Assembly (NCBI GenBank): GCA_019264505.1
Contig: JAHUZY010000055.1
Coordinates: forward strand, 1-7,059
Origin: Phenylobacterium sp.
GTDB taxonomy: Bacteria; Pseudomonadota; Alphaproteobacteria; Caulobacterales; Caulobacteraceae
DNA: 7,059 nucleotides
Direction of reading: 5' to 3'
Within the stretch, counting starts at the first letter, position 1; each line of letters opens with the position of its first letter. A model generated the notes under the pieces. It was not told where the DNA came from and did no database searches. It saw only the letters and a program-made list of their open reading frames with translations. This document shows positions 1 to 5,384 of this stretch, in pieces. The position numbers were made by a program, and so were the translations under genes.

Positions 1-859
1 CCAGGGGATGGCCGTGGGGGGTGGCCGCCGGCACGCCCGCCGCCGCCGTCCAGGCCTGGCCGATCAGACCGGGAAACGCCGCTTCGGCCTGGACGGCGAG
101 GCCAGCAGCCACCTCCAGATCAACGCCTTCGCGGCCCTCCCCCACCTCCATCGTGGCGCCGACCAGCAGGCCATGGCGTGAGGGGGCGGCATAGGCGCCC
201 GGACCGCGCAGGACCGGTCCCTGATAGTCGAGGGCGCCATAGCGCAGAATGTGCCCCCGGATCGGCGTAAGCGCCGCCAGCTCCGGGGCGGCGTCCAGGA
301 AGTCCCGCGAAGCGCCGGTGGCCACCACCAGCAGGTCGTATGCCCCCGGTCTCAGCGGTTCGGAAACCAGCGTGACCCCGAGACCCTGGGCGGCCTGCAT
401 CAGCCGGCGCAGGTCCGCCGCGTCCGCCCGCCAGTCGCCGGGAACCCTCAGGCCACCCCAGCCGCGGGCGCCCTGTCCCGCCAAGGCGGGGGGTGTGGCG
501 CCATCCGCAGTAGACAGGGCGAAGCCCAATTCCGCGGCCGCGGCGCTCAGGGCAGACAGCCGCGCCTCATCCCCAACGAGAACGGCGCCGGACCGGTCCA
601 GCTCAAGGCCATGGGCTACGGCGAAGTCAGGCCACAGGTCCTGGGCGGCCATCAGAAGGTCAAGGTGGGGCGCGGCGGTGGGATCGGTCAGGGCTTCGCT
701 GAGCGGCGCCAGCATTCCTGCGGCCACAGCGGAGGCGTTGGAATGGTCCAGTCCTGGATCATGGACGGTGACCACCGCCCCGGCCCGGGCGAGGGACAGG
801 GCGCTGGCCAGGCCGAAGACGCCGGCGCCGGCCACGGCGACTCTCAAAGGGGAGTTCAT
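1..859 (-). CDS. FAD-dependent oxidoreductase, ThiO/DAO family (3' end cut by window)
   Basis: Reading leftward from the ATG at 859-857 gives 286 uninterrupted codons with no stop before the window edge, so the C-terminus is missing. The N-terminus is a Rossmann FAD/NAD-binding fold with GAGVFG at residues 11-16 and an acidic strand end near D34. It is followed by SAVAAGMLAP (43-52), which is typical of glycine oxidase ThiO and related D-amino-acid-oxidase proteins. VVATGAS (178-184), PIRGHILRY (199-207) and LLVGATMEVG (231-240) also fit this family. ThiO oxidises glycine to the imine used to build the thiazole of thiamine; related enzymes oxidise other amines. Near residues 274-286 the family usually reads AG(V/L)R..TPDG.P, but here it is AGVPAATPHGHPL, lacking the expected arginine, so substrate is uncertain. 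No thiS/thiG is visible to confirm a thiamine role. No strong Shine-Dalgarno precedes the ATG, and the gene is divergent from the next one. Confidence 0.85.
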   Translation of the reverse strand, partial: MNSPLRVAVAGAGVFGLASALSLARAGAVVTVHDPGLDHSNASAVAAGMLAPLSEALTDPTAAPHLDLLMAAQDLWPDFAVAHGLELDRSGAVLVGDEARLSALSAAAAELGFALSTADGATPPALAGQGARGWGGLRVPGDWRADAADLRRLMQAAQGLGVTLVSEPLRPGAYDLLVVATGASRDFLDAAPELAALTPIRGHILRYGALDYQGPVLRGPGAYAAPSRHGLLVGATMEVGEGREGVDLEVAAGLAVQAEAAFPGLIGQAWTAAAGVPAATPHGHPL

Positions 860-895
860 GAGGCTAACGACCCATCTGGGGGCGGAAAATCAAGC

Positions 896-921
896 GGAAC
901 CGGCCGCTATCACTCCGGGTT
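896..921 (+). promoter_or_regulatory. Possible EcfG-like promoter upstream of the PncC-like gene
   Basis: GGAAC at 896-900 is followed after 17 bases by GGTT at 918-921. The alphaproteobacterial general-stress sigma factor (EcfG/SigT) recognises GGAAC-N16/17-CGTT, so this differs by one base in the -10 element. Transcription would start roughly 20 bases before the start codon at 950, which fits. An alternative housekeeping -10 (CTATCA, 907-912) lies inside the spacer but has no good -35. A weak call. Confidence 0.25.
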
Positions 922-949
922 GCAGCAGTCCCGCACGGAGGTTCAGCCC

Positions 950-1465
950 ATGGCCGAAGCGCTCTCCCTGACCGTTCCCAAGCCGATCGACGATCTGGCG
1001 CGTGATGTTCTGCAGCTGGCCTGCGACCGGGACCTCAAGCTCGCCACAGCGGAAAGCTGCACTGGCGGGCTGCTTGCCTCCCTGCTGACCGATATCCCCG
1101 GCTGCAGCCACGCCTTCGAGCGGGGCTTCGTCGTCTATACGGACGCGGCGAAACACGAACTGCTGGGGGTGCGCCCGTCGATCCTCGACATCGAAGGGGC
1201 TGTCTCGGAAGCCGCCGCCCTGGCGCTGGCCCAGGGCGCGCTGGATCGGTCTCAGGCCGACGTGGTCGCCGCCATCACCGGCTTTACGGACGCCGGCCCC
1301 TCGCCGGAGGAAGAGGCCGGCCTGGTTCATTTCGCCAGCGTCCGCCGGGGCTCTAGCCCACGCCATCGACGGATGCGGTTTGGCGATATCGGCCGGGCAA
1401 GGGTGCGCCAGGCGGCGCTGGAGACCGCGCTGCGCATGATGCGTGAGGACATCCTGGCGATCTGA
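950..1465 (+). CDS. CinA C-terminal domain / PncC-like protein (nicotinamide-nucleotide amidase family)
   Basis: A 171-residue stand-alone CinA C-terminal domain. The family deamidates nicotinamide mononucleotide to nicotinic acid mononucleotide in pyridine-nucleotide recycling in the cytoplasm. The signature AESCTGGLLASLL lies at residues 34-46, with the conserved Ser at 36, followed by PGCSHAF (50-56), GFVVYTDAAKHELLGV (59-74, conserved Lys 68), GAVSE (83-87) and a C-terminal VRQAALE helix. The glycine-rich segment that usually reads about G(I/V)AGPGGG..KPVG is instead GFTDAGPSPEEEAG (111-124), so activity may be altered or lost. The ATG at 950 is chosen because CGGAGG (936-941) sits 8 bases upstream and the domain starts just after it. 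The frame stays open far upstream, but that part lies antisense to the oxidoreductase and is not family-like. The gene ends 3 bases before the convergent regulator's stop. Confidence 0.85.
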   Translation: MAEALSLTVPKPIDDLARDVLQLACDRDLKLATAESCTGGLLASLLTDIPGCSHAFERGFVVYTDAAKHELLGVRPSILDIEGAVSEAAALALAQGALDRSQADVVAAITGFTDAGPSPEEEAGLVHFASVRRGSSPRHRRMRFGDIGRARVRQAALETALRMMREDILAI

Positions 1466-1472
1466 GCCTCAG
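1462..1472. other. Palindrome carrying the stop codons of two convergent genes
   Basis: CTGAG-C-CTCAG is an 11-base perfect inverted repeat around one central base. Its left arm holds the TGA that ends the PncC-like gene, and its right arm read on the other strand holds the TGA that ends the TetR gene. There is no T-tract on either side, so it is too short to call an intrinsic terminator. Confidence 0.5.
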
Positions 1473-2056
1473 CGCCGTCCGAACAGCAACTCCAGCCCCT
1501 GGATCACATCCTCCATGAGCTCGTCGGCGCGATCGGCGTCGGAGGCGCGCAGAGAGGCGGCCCCATGGCCGCAGGCCCAGACCGCCCAGGCGATCTTGTC
1601 GATCTGATCGGCGTCCTTGCGGGCCGGCAGGGCCACGGCGACGGCGGCCTGGAGCACGGCGAAACAGCGGGTCCTGGCCTGTTCAACGCCCGGATGGGTG
1701 GCGACCGCAGGATCGAACATCAGACCGAACATGGCGCTATCGGTCTTTGAATAGGCGAAATAGGCCCGGGCCAGGGTGCGGATCCGCGTGCCCTCCACCG
1801 CAGAGTCCTGGGCGGCCGTGAGACGGCGCTCCAGCTCCTGAAACCCGGCGGCGGCCAGTTCCGCCAGGAGCTCAGCCTTGCCGGAATAGTGATGATAGAC
1901 CGAGCCTGCGGCGATGCCGGCGCGTCCGGCCAGGGTGCGAAGGTTCAGCTGGGCGACGCCACCCTCCTCCACGATGGCGCGGGCCTCCTCGAGCAGCTGC
2001 GCCCGGAGGTTTCCCACATGATAGCGCCGACGGGCGGCGACGTCGGACCAAGCCAT
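1469..2056 (-). CDS. TetR/AcrR-family transcriptional regulator with WHG-type C-terminal domain
   Basis: A 195-residue TetR repressor, a normal length. The N-terminal DNA-binding domain shows the helix-turn-helix at about residues 39-58: LRTLAGRAGIAAGSVYHHYS followed by GKAELL, a textbook TetR pattern. The larger C-terminal half, with RAYFAYSKTDSAMFGLMF and WAVWACGHGAASLR, resembles the TetR_C_33/WHG ligand-binding domain; the ligand cannot be read from sequence. I start at the ATG 2056-2054 because GGGAG lies 4 bases upstream; a TTG 27 bases further out (2083) is also in frame but less likely. TetR proteins usually repress themselves and a neighbour. The closest divergent gene is the 48-residue membrane protein; the P450 lies about 1.2 kb away. 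The target is therefore open. It is convergent with the PncC-like gene. Confidence 0.92.
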   Translation of the reverse strand: MAWSDVAARRRYHVGNLRAQLLEEARAIVEEGGVAQLNLRTLAGRAGIAAGSVYHHYSGKAELLAELAAAGFQELERRLTAAQDSAVEGTRIRTLARAYFAYSKTDSAMFGLMFDPAVATHPGVEQARTRCFAVLQAAVAVALPARKDADQIDKIAWAVWACGHGAASLRASDADRADELMEDVIQGLELLFGRR

Positions 2057-2071
2057 ACGGCTCCCAACCCT

Positions 2072-2087
2072 GGTGTTACGCAAAACC
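2072..2087. promoter_or_regulatory. Imperfect palindrome upstream of tetR, candidate autoregulatory operator
   Basis: GGTGTTACGCAAAACC pairs at 6 of 8 positions about its centre and lies 15 bases upstream of the regulator's ATG, where a TetR self-operator is often found. The symmetry is modest and no clear -35/-10 pair was found around it, so this is only a candidate. Confidence 0.25.
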
Positions 2088-2152
2088 CTCGCTCACCCAT
2101 GATTGAGCCGGACAACCGATGCGAAGTCCAGGGGCCGAACCTGCGGCGGTTT

Positions 2153-2178
2153 GGAACCCGGACGACCGGGGTGGCGTT
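2153..2178 (+). promoter_or_regulatory. Putative EcfG/SigT general-stress promoter
   Basis: GGAAC at 2153-2157, a 17-base spacer, then CGTT at 2175-2178. This is an exact match to the published alphaproteobacterial EcfG (Caulobacter SigT) consensus GGAAC-N16/17-CGTT. It is correctly oriented, about 32 bases upstream of the start codon of the 48-residue membrane protein, giving a short leader. General-stress regulons commonly contain small membrane proteins of unknown function. The match is seen directly; use by the sigma factor is inferred. Confidence 0.6.
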
Positions 2179-2210
2179 TTCCTGTGACTTGCAGAACTGG
2201 ATGAAGGACG

Positions 2211-2357
2211 ATGCCCCAGGCGATCCGGAACGATACCTGTTACAGCGGCGACCAGGACGGTCGTGGGCGCTGGCCTGTTCGGCGCAGCGTCCTGTTTGTG
2301 CTCGCCGCCTCCGCGGCCCTTTGGATGCTGATCCTGGCGCCGGCTGCCGCGCTTTAA
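2211..2357 (+). CDS. Small single-pass membrane protein (48 aa), function unknown
   Basis: The ATG at 2211 opens a 48-codon frame ending in TAA at 2355-2357. Residues 1-25 are hydrophilic and end with the positive patch RGRWPVRR (18-25). Residues 26-48 (SVLFVLAASAALWMLILAP and so on) form one hydrophobic helix, suggesting an inner-membrane protein with a cytoplasmic N-terminus by the positive-inside rule. An in-frame TGA at 2202 fixes this as the first possible ATG. GAAGGA (2203-2208) lies upstream but only 2 bases from the ATG, so initiation may be weak. An exact EcfG-type promoter precedes it. Its stop overlaps the stop of the convergent methyltransferase in a TTAA. I recognise no family, though tiny proteins of this shape are common in Caulobacterales. 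Support comes from the promoter, the helix and the fit into the gap. Confidence 0.6.
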   Translation: MPQAIRNDTCYSGDQDGRGRWPVRRSVLFVLAASAALWMLILAPAAAL

Positions 2358-3160
2358 GGCCGGCTGGTCAGGTGATGCAGGACGATACCGCTGGTGGTGG
2401 CCACGTTCAGTGAGTCGAATCCGCCGGCCATCGGAATGCGCAAGGTTGCGCAGCGGCTCAGGATGTCGGGCGGCAATCCCGGCCCCTCGGCCCCAAACAC
2501 CACAGCTGTCCGCGCCGCCGGACGATAGTCCTTGAGGTCCTGTCGCCCCGACGGACTCAGGGCCACCACTTCGAATCCCGCTCCTTCAAGCAGGCCCACC
2601 AGATCGTCGGCCGGCTCCAGCCTGGCATAGGGCGTGATGAGCGCGGCGCCGACGGAGACCCGCAGCGCCTTGCGGTACAGCGGATCACAGCAGGTCGGAT
2701 CGAGCAGGACGGCGTCCACGCCAAAGGCTGCGGCGTTGCGGAACAGGCCGCCCATATTGTCGTGGTTGCCGACGCCATGGACCACGGCGACCCGCGCCCG
2801 GGGACCCAGGCCTTCGATCAGACGGCTCGCACTCGGTATCGCCCGCCGCCGGCCAAGGCCAAGCAGACCCCGGTGGATCGGGAAGCCGACGATGGCGTCC
2901 ATCACCTTTTGCTCAGCCACATAGACCGGCGTGGCCGCACCGTTCTGGCCGATCAGCTCGGCCAGGCGCTCCGCCCGATCGGCGGCCGCCAGCAGAGCCA
3001 CCGGTTCGCAGAGGGGCGAGGCCAGCAGATGACGCAGCACCACCTCCCCTTCGGCCACGAACAGGCCTCGGCGACCCACCAGATCCCGCTCGCGTACGTC
3101 CAGGAACGGCTCCACCCGGGGATCGGCGGGGTCCGAGATGACCGTGAAGGACGGCGACAA
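2354..3160 (-). CDS. SpoU/TrmH-family RNA 2'-O-ribose methyltransferase
   Basis: A SPOUT-class, SAM-dependent methyltransferase acting on the ribose 2'-OH of rRNA or tRNA. From the TTG at 3160-3158 it is 268 residues. The N-terminal substrate-binding region contains DPADPRVEPFLDVRERDL and AEGEVVL. The knotted SpoU domain shows motif 1 GNHDNMGGLFRNAAAFG (131-147, conserved N135 and R141), motif 2 VVFGAEGPGLP (220-230, E225) and motif 3 IPMAGGFDSLNVATTSGI (242-259, with SLN). I prefer the TTG because AGGAG sits 6 bases upstream and family members usually begin just before the DPADPR segment. The ATG at 3229 would add 23 low-complexity residues and reach into the P450 promoter, and an earlier one at 3310 would overlap the P450 coding region. 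The exact RNA target cannot be assigned. It is divergent from the P450 and convergent with the 48-residue protein. Confidence 0.9.
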   Translation of the reverse strand: MSPSFTVISDPADPRVEPFLDVRERDLVGRRGLFVAEGEVVLRHLLASPLCEPVALLAAADRAERLAELIGQNGAATPVYVAEQKVMDAIVGFPIHRGLLGLGRRRAIPSASRLIEGLGPRARVAVVHGVGNHDNMGGLFRNAAAFGVDAVLLDPTCCDPLYRKALRVSVGAALITPYARLEPADDLVGLLEGAGFEVVALSPSGRQDLKDYRPAARTAVVFGAEGPGLPPDILSRCATLRIPMAGGFDSLNVATTSGIVLHHLTSRP

Positions 3161-3213
3161 ACAGCGCTCCTGAAGTTGCGGCGAAGAATCCCGCTCTGGG
3201 CGAACGGGAAAAG

Positions 3214-3242
3214 TTGACGCCGGCGTCATCTTTAGCCTATCG
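3214..3242 (+). promoter_or_regulatory. Predicted P450 promoter
   Basis: TTGACG (3214-3219) and CTATCG (3237-3242) are separated by 17 bases, resembling the Caulobacter housekeeping pattern TTGACGS with a GCTANAWC-like -10. The start codon is 25 bases downstream of the -10, with Shine-Dalgarno GGAGG at 3256-3260, 6 bases before the ATG. Confidence 0.55.
3215..3228. promoter_or_regulatory. Perfect 14-bp palindrome over the P450 -35, candidate operator
   Basis: TGACGCCGGCGTCA is identical to its own reverse complement and covers all but one base of the predicted -35 hexamer. A dimeric repressor bound here would block RNA polymerase. The window's TetR protein is a possible binder, but nothing similar lies in front of tetR itself. 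Palindrome seen directly; regulatory role inferred. Confidence 0.45.
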
Positions 3243-3266
3243 TGGGTCAAAATCTGGAGGATTCCC

Positions 3267-4523
3267 ATGGCTGACGGTACGGTTGATATTCTGAAGGACG
3301 CGCGGGCCAAGGCCTACGCCACCCCCCTTGATCAGCTCAATCCGGCTCAGCCCGAGCTGTTCCAGGCCAACGCCATGTGGCCGATCTTCGAGCGGCTGCG
3401 GAAGGAAGACCCGGTCCACTTCACCGCCGAGAGCGAGTACGGGCCTTACTGGTCGATCACCAAGTACAACGACATCATGGCGGTGGACACCAACCACCAG
3501 GTCTTCTCCTCCGAGCCCGGCATCACCATCGCCGACCAGGATGGCGAGGAAGGTCCCCTGCCGATGTTCATCGCCATGGACCCGCCCAAGCACGACGTCC
3601 AGCGCAAGACCGTCAGCCCCGCCGTCTCGCCGATGAACCTGGCGATCCTCGAGCCGCTGATCCGCGAGCGCGCCGCCAAGATTCTCGACAGCCTGCCGAT
3701 TGGCGAGGAGTTCGACTGGGTCGACAAGGTGTCGATGGAACTCACGGCCATGACGCTCGCCACCCTGTTCGACATGCCGCAGGAAGACCGCCGCAAACTG
3801 ACCTACTGGTCTGACGTGGTCACCGCGGTGCCCGGCCATGGCCTGATCGACACCCTCGAAGAGAAGATGCAGATCTTCATCGAGTACCATGGCTACTTCA
3901 CCGAGCTGTGGAACCAGCGGGTCAACGCCGAACCGGCTGGCGACCTGATCTCCATGCTGGCCCATGGGCCTGAGACCCGGAACATGACCCCGCGGGAGTA
4001 TTTCGGGAACATCGTGCTGCTGACCGTCGGCGGCAATGACACAACCCGCAACACCATCACCGGCAGCCTCTATGCGCTGAACCAGAACCCCGACCAGTAC
4101 GCCAAGCTGCGGGCCAACCCCGAGCTGATCCCGTCCATGGTGTCGGAGACCATCCGCTGGCAGACCCCGCTGGCCCACATGCGTCGTCGCGCCACCCAGG
4201 ACTTCGAGATGGGCGGCAAGACCATCAAGAAGGGCGACAAGGTCGTCATGTGGTACGTCTCGGGCAACCGTGACGACGAGGTCATCCACAACCCCGACAG
4301 CTACATCATCGACCGCGAGCGTCCGCGTCAGCACATCTCCTTCGGCTTTGGCATCCACCGCTGCGTGGGCAACCGCCTGGCCGAGCTGCAGCTGAAGATC
4401 ATCTGGGAAGAGATCATGAAGCGCTTCCCCGACATCCAGGTGGTGGAAGAGCCCAAGCGCGTCTTCTCGACCTTCGTGAAGGGCTATGAATCCATGAAGG
4501 TGGTCATCCCCTCGCGTCTCTAG
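3267..4523 (+). CDS. Cytochrome P450, CYP153-like (alkane/fatty-acid terminal hydroxylase family)
   Basis: A complete 418-residue soluble class I bacterial P450. CYP153 enzymes insert oxygen at the terminal carbon of medium-chain alkanes, fatty acids and related chains, using electrons from a ferredoxin and its reductase. The I-helix oxygen-activation segment is LLTVGGNDTTRN (251-262); the K-helix ExxR is E294-T-I-R297; the haem-binding loop is FGFGIHRCVGNR (359-370) with ligand Cys 366. The GGNDTTRN I-helix, the PMFIAMDPPKHDVQRK stretch and the overall length are what I recall for CYP153. There is no N-terminal membrane anchor. GGAGG lies 6 bases before the ATG, with a good promoter upstream and a strong terminator downstream, so it is probably monocistronic. 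Codon choice is strongly biased to AAG, GAG, AAC, CTG and ATC, suggesting high expression. No redox-partner genes are visible. A long open frame antisense to it is a GC artefact. Confidence 0.93.
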   Translation: MADGTVDILKDARAKAYATPLDQLNPAQPELFQANAMWPIFERLRKEDPVHFTAESEYGPYWSITKYNDIMAVDTNHQVFSSEPGITIADQDGEEGPLPMFIAMDPPKHDVQRKTVSPAVSPMNLAILEPLIRERAAKILDSLPIGEEFDWVDKVSMELTAMTLATLFDMPQEDRRKLTYWSDVVTAVPGHGLIDTLEEKMQIFIEYHGYFTELWNQRVNAEPAGDLISMLAHGPETRNMTPREYFGNIVLLTVGGNDTTRNTITGSLYALNQNPDQYAKLRANPELIPSMVSETIRWQTPLAHMRRRATQDFEMGGKTIKKGDKVVMWYVSGNRDDEVIHNPDSYIIDRERPRQHISFGFGIHRCVGNRLAELQLKIIWEEIMKRFPDIQVVEEPKRVFSTFVKGYESMKVVIPSRL

Positions 4524-4548
4524 TCAGCGCCCGCCTCCGGCAGGCTCC

Positions 4549-4587
4549 AAGCCCCGTCGCCCCACCAGGCGGCGGGGCTTTTGCTTT
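4549..4587 (+). terminator. Rho-independent terminator of the P450 gene
   Basis: AAGCCCCGTCGCC (4549-4561) pairs with GGCGGCGGGGCTT (4568-4580) as a 13-bp stem with one G-U pair, closed by the six-base loop CCACCA. The T-rich stretch TTTTGCTTT follows. It begins 25 bases after the P450 stop and should largely separate that transcript from the next gene. Confidence 0.88.
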
Positions 4588-4620
4588 GGCGGGGCCGCCG
4601 GCAGGCGGTATGCGAAGGCC

Positions 4621-5295
4621 ATGAAACCGTGGATCTGTCTCGACACCGCCCAGATGCCCGACGGGGGCGGCGAGCTGCGCCTGATGCGCCGCGACGTCGA
4701 ATTCTCGATCATGGCCGGGTCCATCGAGCTGATGAACAGCCGGCTCAGCGGATCGGAAGAGGCCCTGGCGACTCTGGCCTGGGACCGGCTGGGCGGGCGC
4801 CCTGCGCCGCGGGTGCTGATCGGTGGCCTCGGCATGGGCTTCACCCTGCGGGCGGCCCTCGCAGTGCTCCCGGCTGACGCGAAGATCACCGTGGGGGAGC
4901 TTGTTCCAGAGGTCGTCGCCTGGGCTCGTGGCCCGCTGGCCGAGGTCTTTCAGGGCTGCCTGGATGATCCCCGCGTCAGCATCCACACCGGCGATGTCGC
5001 CCCCCTGATCGCCGCGGCGCCAGCCGCCTGGGACGCCATCCTGCTGGATGTGGACAATGGCCCCGAAGGCCTGACGCGCAGGGCCAATGACAGCCTCTAT
5101 GACTTGGCCGGCCTCGCCCGCGCCCGGGCCGCCCTGCGCCCGGGGGGGGTTCTGGCCGTCTGGTCTTCGGCCCCGGATGAGGGCTTCACCCGCCGGATGA
5201 AGCGCAGCGGGCTGGCGACCGAGGTCGTGAAGGTGGCGGCCCGCAAGGGCGGCCGCGGCGCCCGCCACGTGATCTGGCTCGGCGTGCGGCGTTAG
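4621..5295 (+). CDS. Spermidine-synthase-like SAM-fold protein (Rossmann methyltransferase type)
   Basis: A 224-residue protein with a class I SAM-binding Rossmann fold of the kind often annotated as spermidine synthase. The order is: N-terminal strand region ELRLMRRDVEFSIMAGSIELMNSRLSGSEEALA (18-50); motif I RVLIGGLGMGFTLRAAL (64-80); the acidic end of strand 2 at GELVPEVVAWA (92-102, E93); VSIHTGDV (119-126, D125); and motif IV WDAILLDVDNGPEGL (137-151). True aminopropyltransferases normally have a GGGDG-type loop and a catalytic DxxDP-like segment. Here these read GGLGMG and DVDNGP, so polyamine synthesis is doubtful and the substrate is unknown. GAAGG lies 3 bases before the ATG. It starts 33 bases past the P450 terminator with no obvious promoter of its own, and may rely on read-through. 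Confidence 0.8.
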   Translation: MKPWICLDTAQMPDGGGELRLMRRDVEFSIMAGSIELMNSRLSGSEEALATLAWDRLGGRPAPRVLIGGLGMGFTLRAALAVLPADAKITVGELVPEVVAWARGPLAEVFQGCLDDPRVSIHTGDVAPLIAAAPAAWDAILLDVDNGPEGLTRRANDSLYDLAGLARARAALRPGGVLAVWSSAPDEGFTRRMKRSGLATEVVKVAARKGGRGARHVIWLGVRR

Positions 5296-5330
5296 GGGTC
5301 GGGAAAAAGAAATACGGCTCCAAGGCGACT

Positions 5331-5351
5331 TAATGCTGCACCGCAGCATTA
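5331..5351. promoter_or_regulatory. Predicted PhaR operator in front of the PHB-depolymerase-family gene
   Basis: TAATGCTGC and GCAGCATTA are perfect 9-bp inverted arms separated by ACC. The core, CTGC-ACC-GCAG at 5336-5346, is exactly the CTGC-N3-GCAG motif reported for the polyhydroxyalkanoate regulator PhaR of Rhodobacter sphaeroides. It covers the -35 region of a likely promoter whose -10 is CTATCG at 5364-5369, a position suited to repression. The site lies 33 bases upstream of the start codon. Confidence 0.65.
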
Positions 5352-5384
5352 CCTCTCTGTACGCTATCGCCGACAGGAACCGCT

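Noticed and set aside
251..949. An upstream extension of the PncC-like frame of about 230 codons.
   Set aside because: It lies entirely antisense to the oxidoreductase and its upstream region, has no domain similarity, and a good Shine-Dalgarno marks the ATG at 950.
249..971. A 240-codon plus-strand frame over the oxidoreductase.
   Set aside because: Ser/Arg/Ala-rich shadow translation opposite a clear FAD-binding protein.
2339..2364. Two GCCGGC copies flanking the convergent stops as a possible terminator stem.
   Set aside because: Only 6 bp with a 14-base loop and no T-tract. GCCGGC is itself palindromic and frequent in GC-rich DNA.
3237..4358. A 373-codon open frame antisense to the P450.
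   Set aside because: The plus-strand frame has every P450 hallmark. The antisense frame is rich in Gly, Asp, Val and His with no recognisable domain, as expected opposite a GC-rich, strongly codon-biased gene.
4504..5349. A 281-codon minus-strand frame opposite the SAM-fold protein.
   Set aside because: It crosses the P450 terminator, shows no motif, and overlaps a well-supported plus-strand gene.
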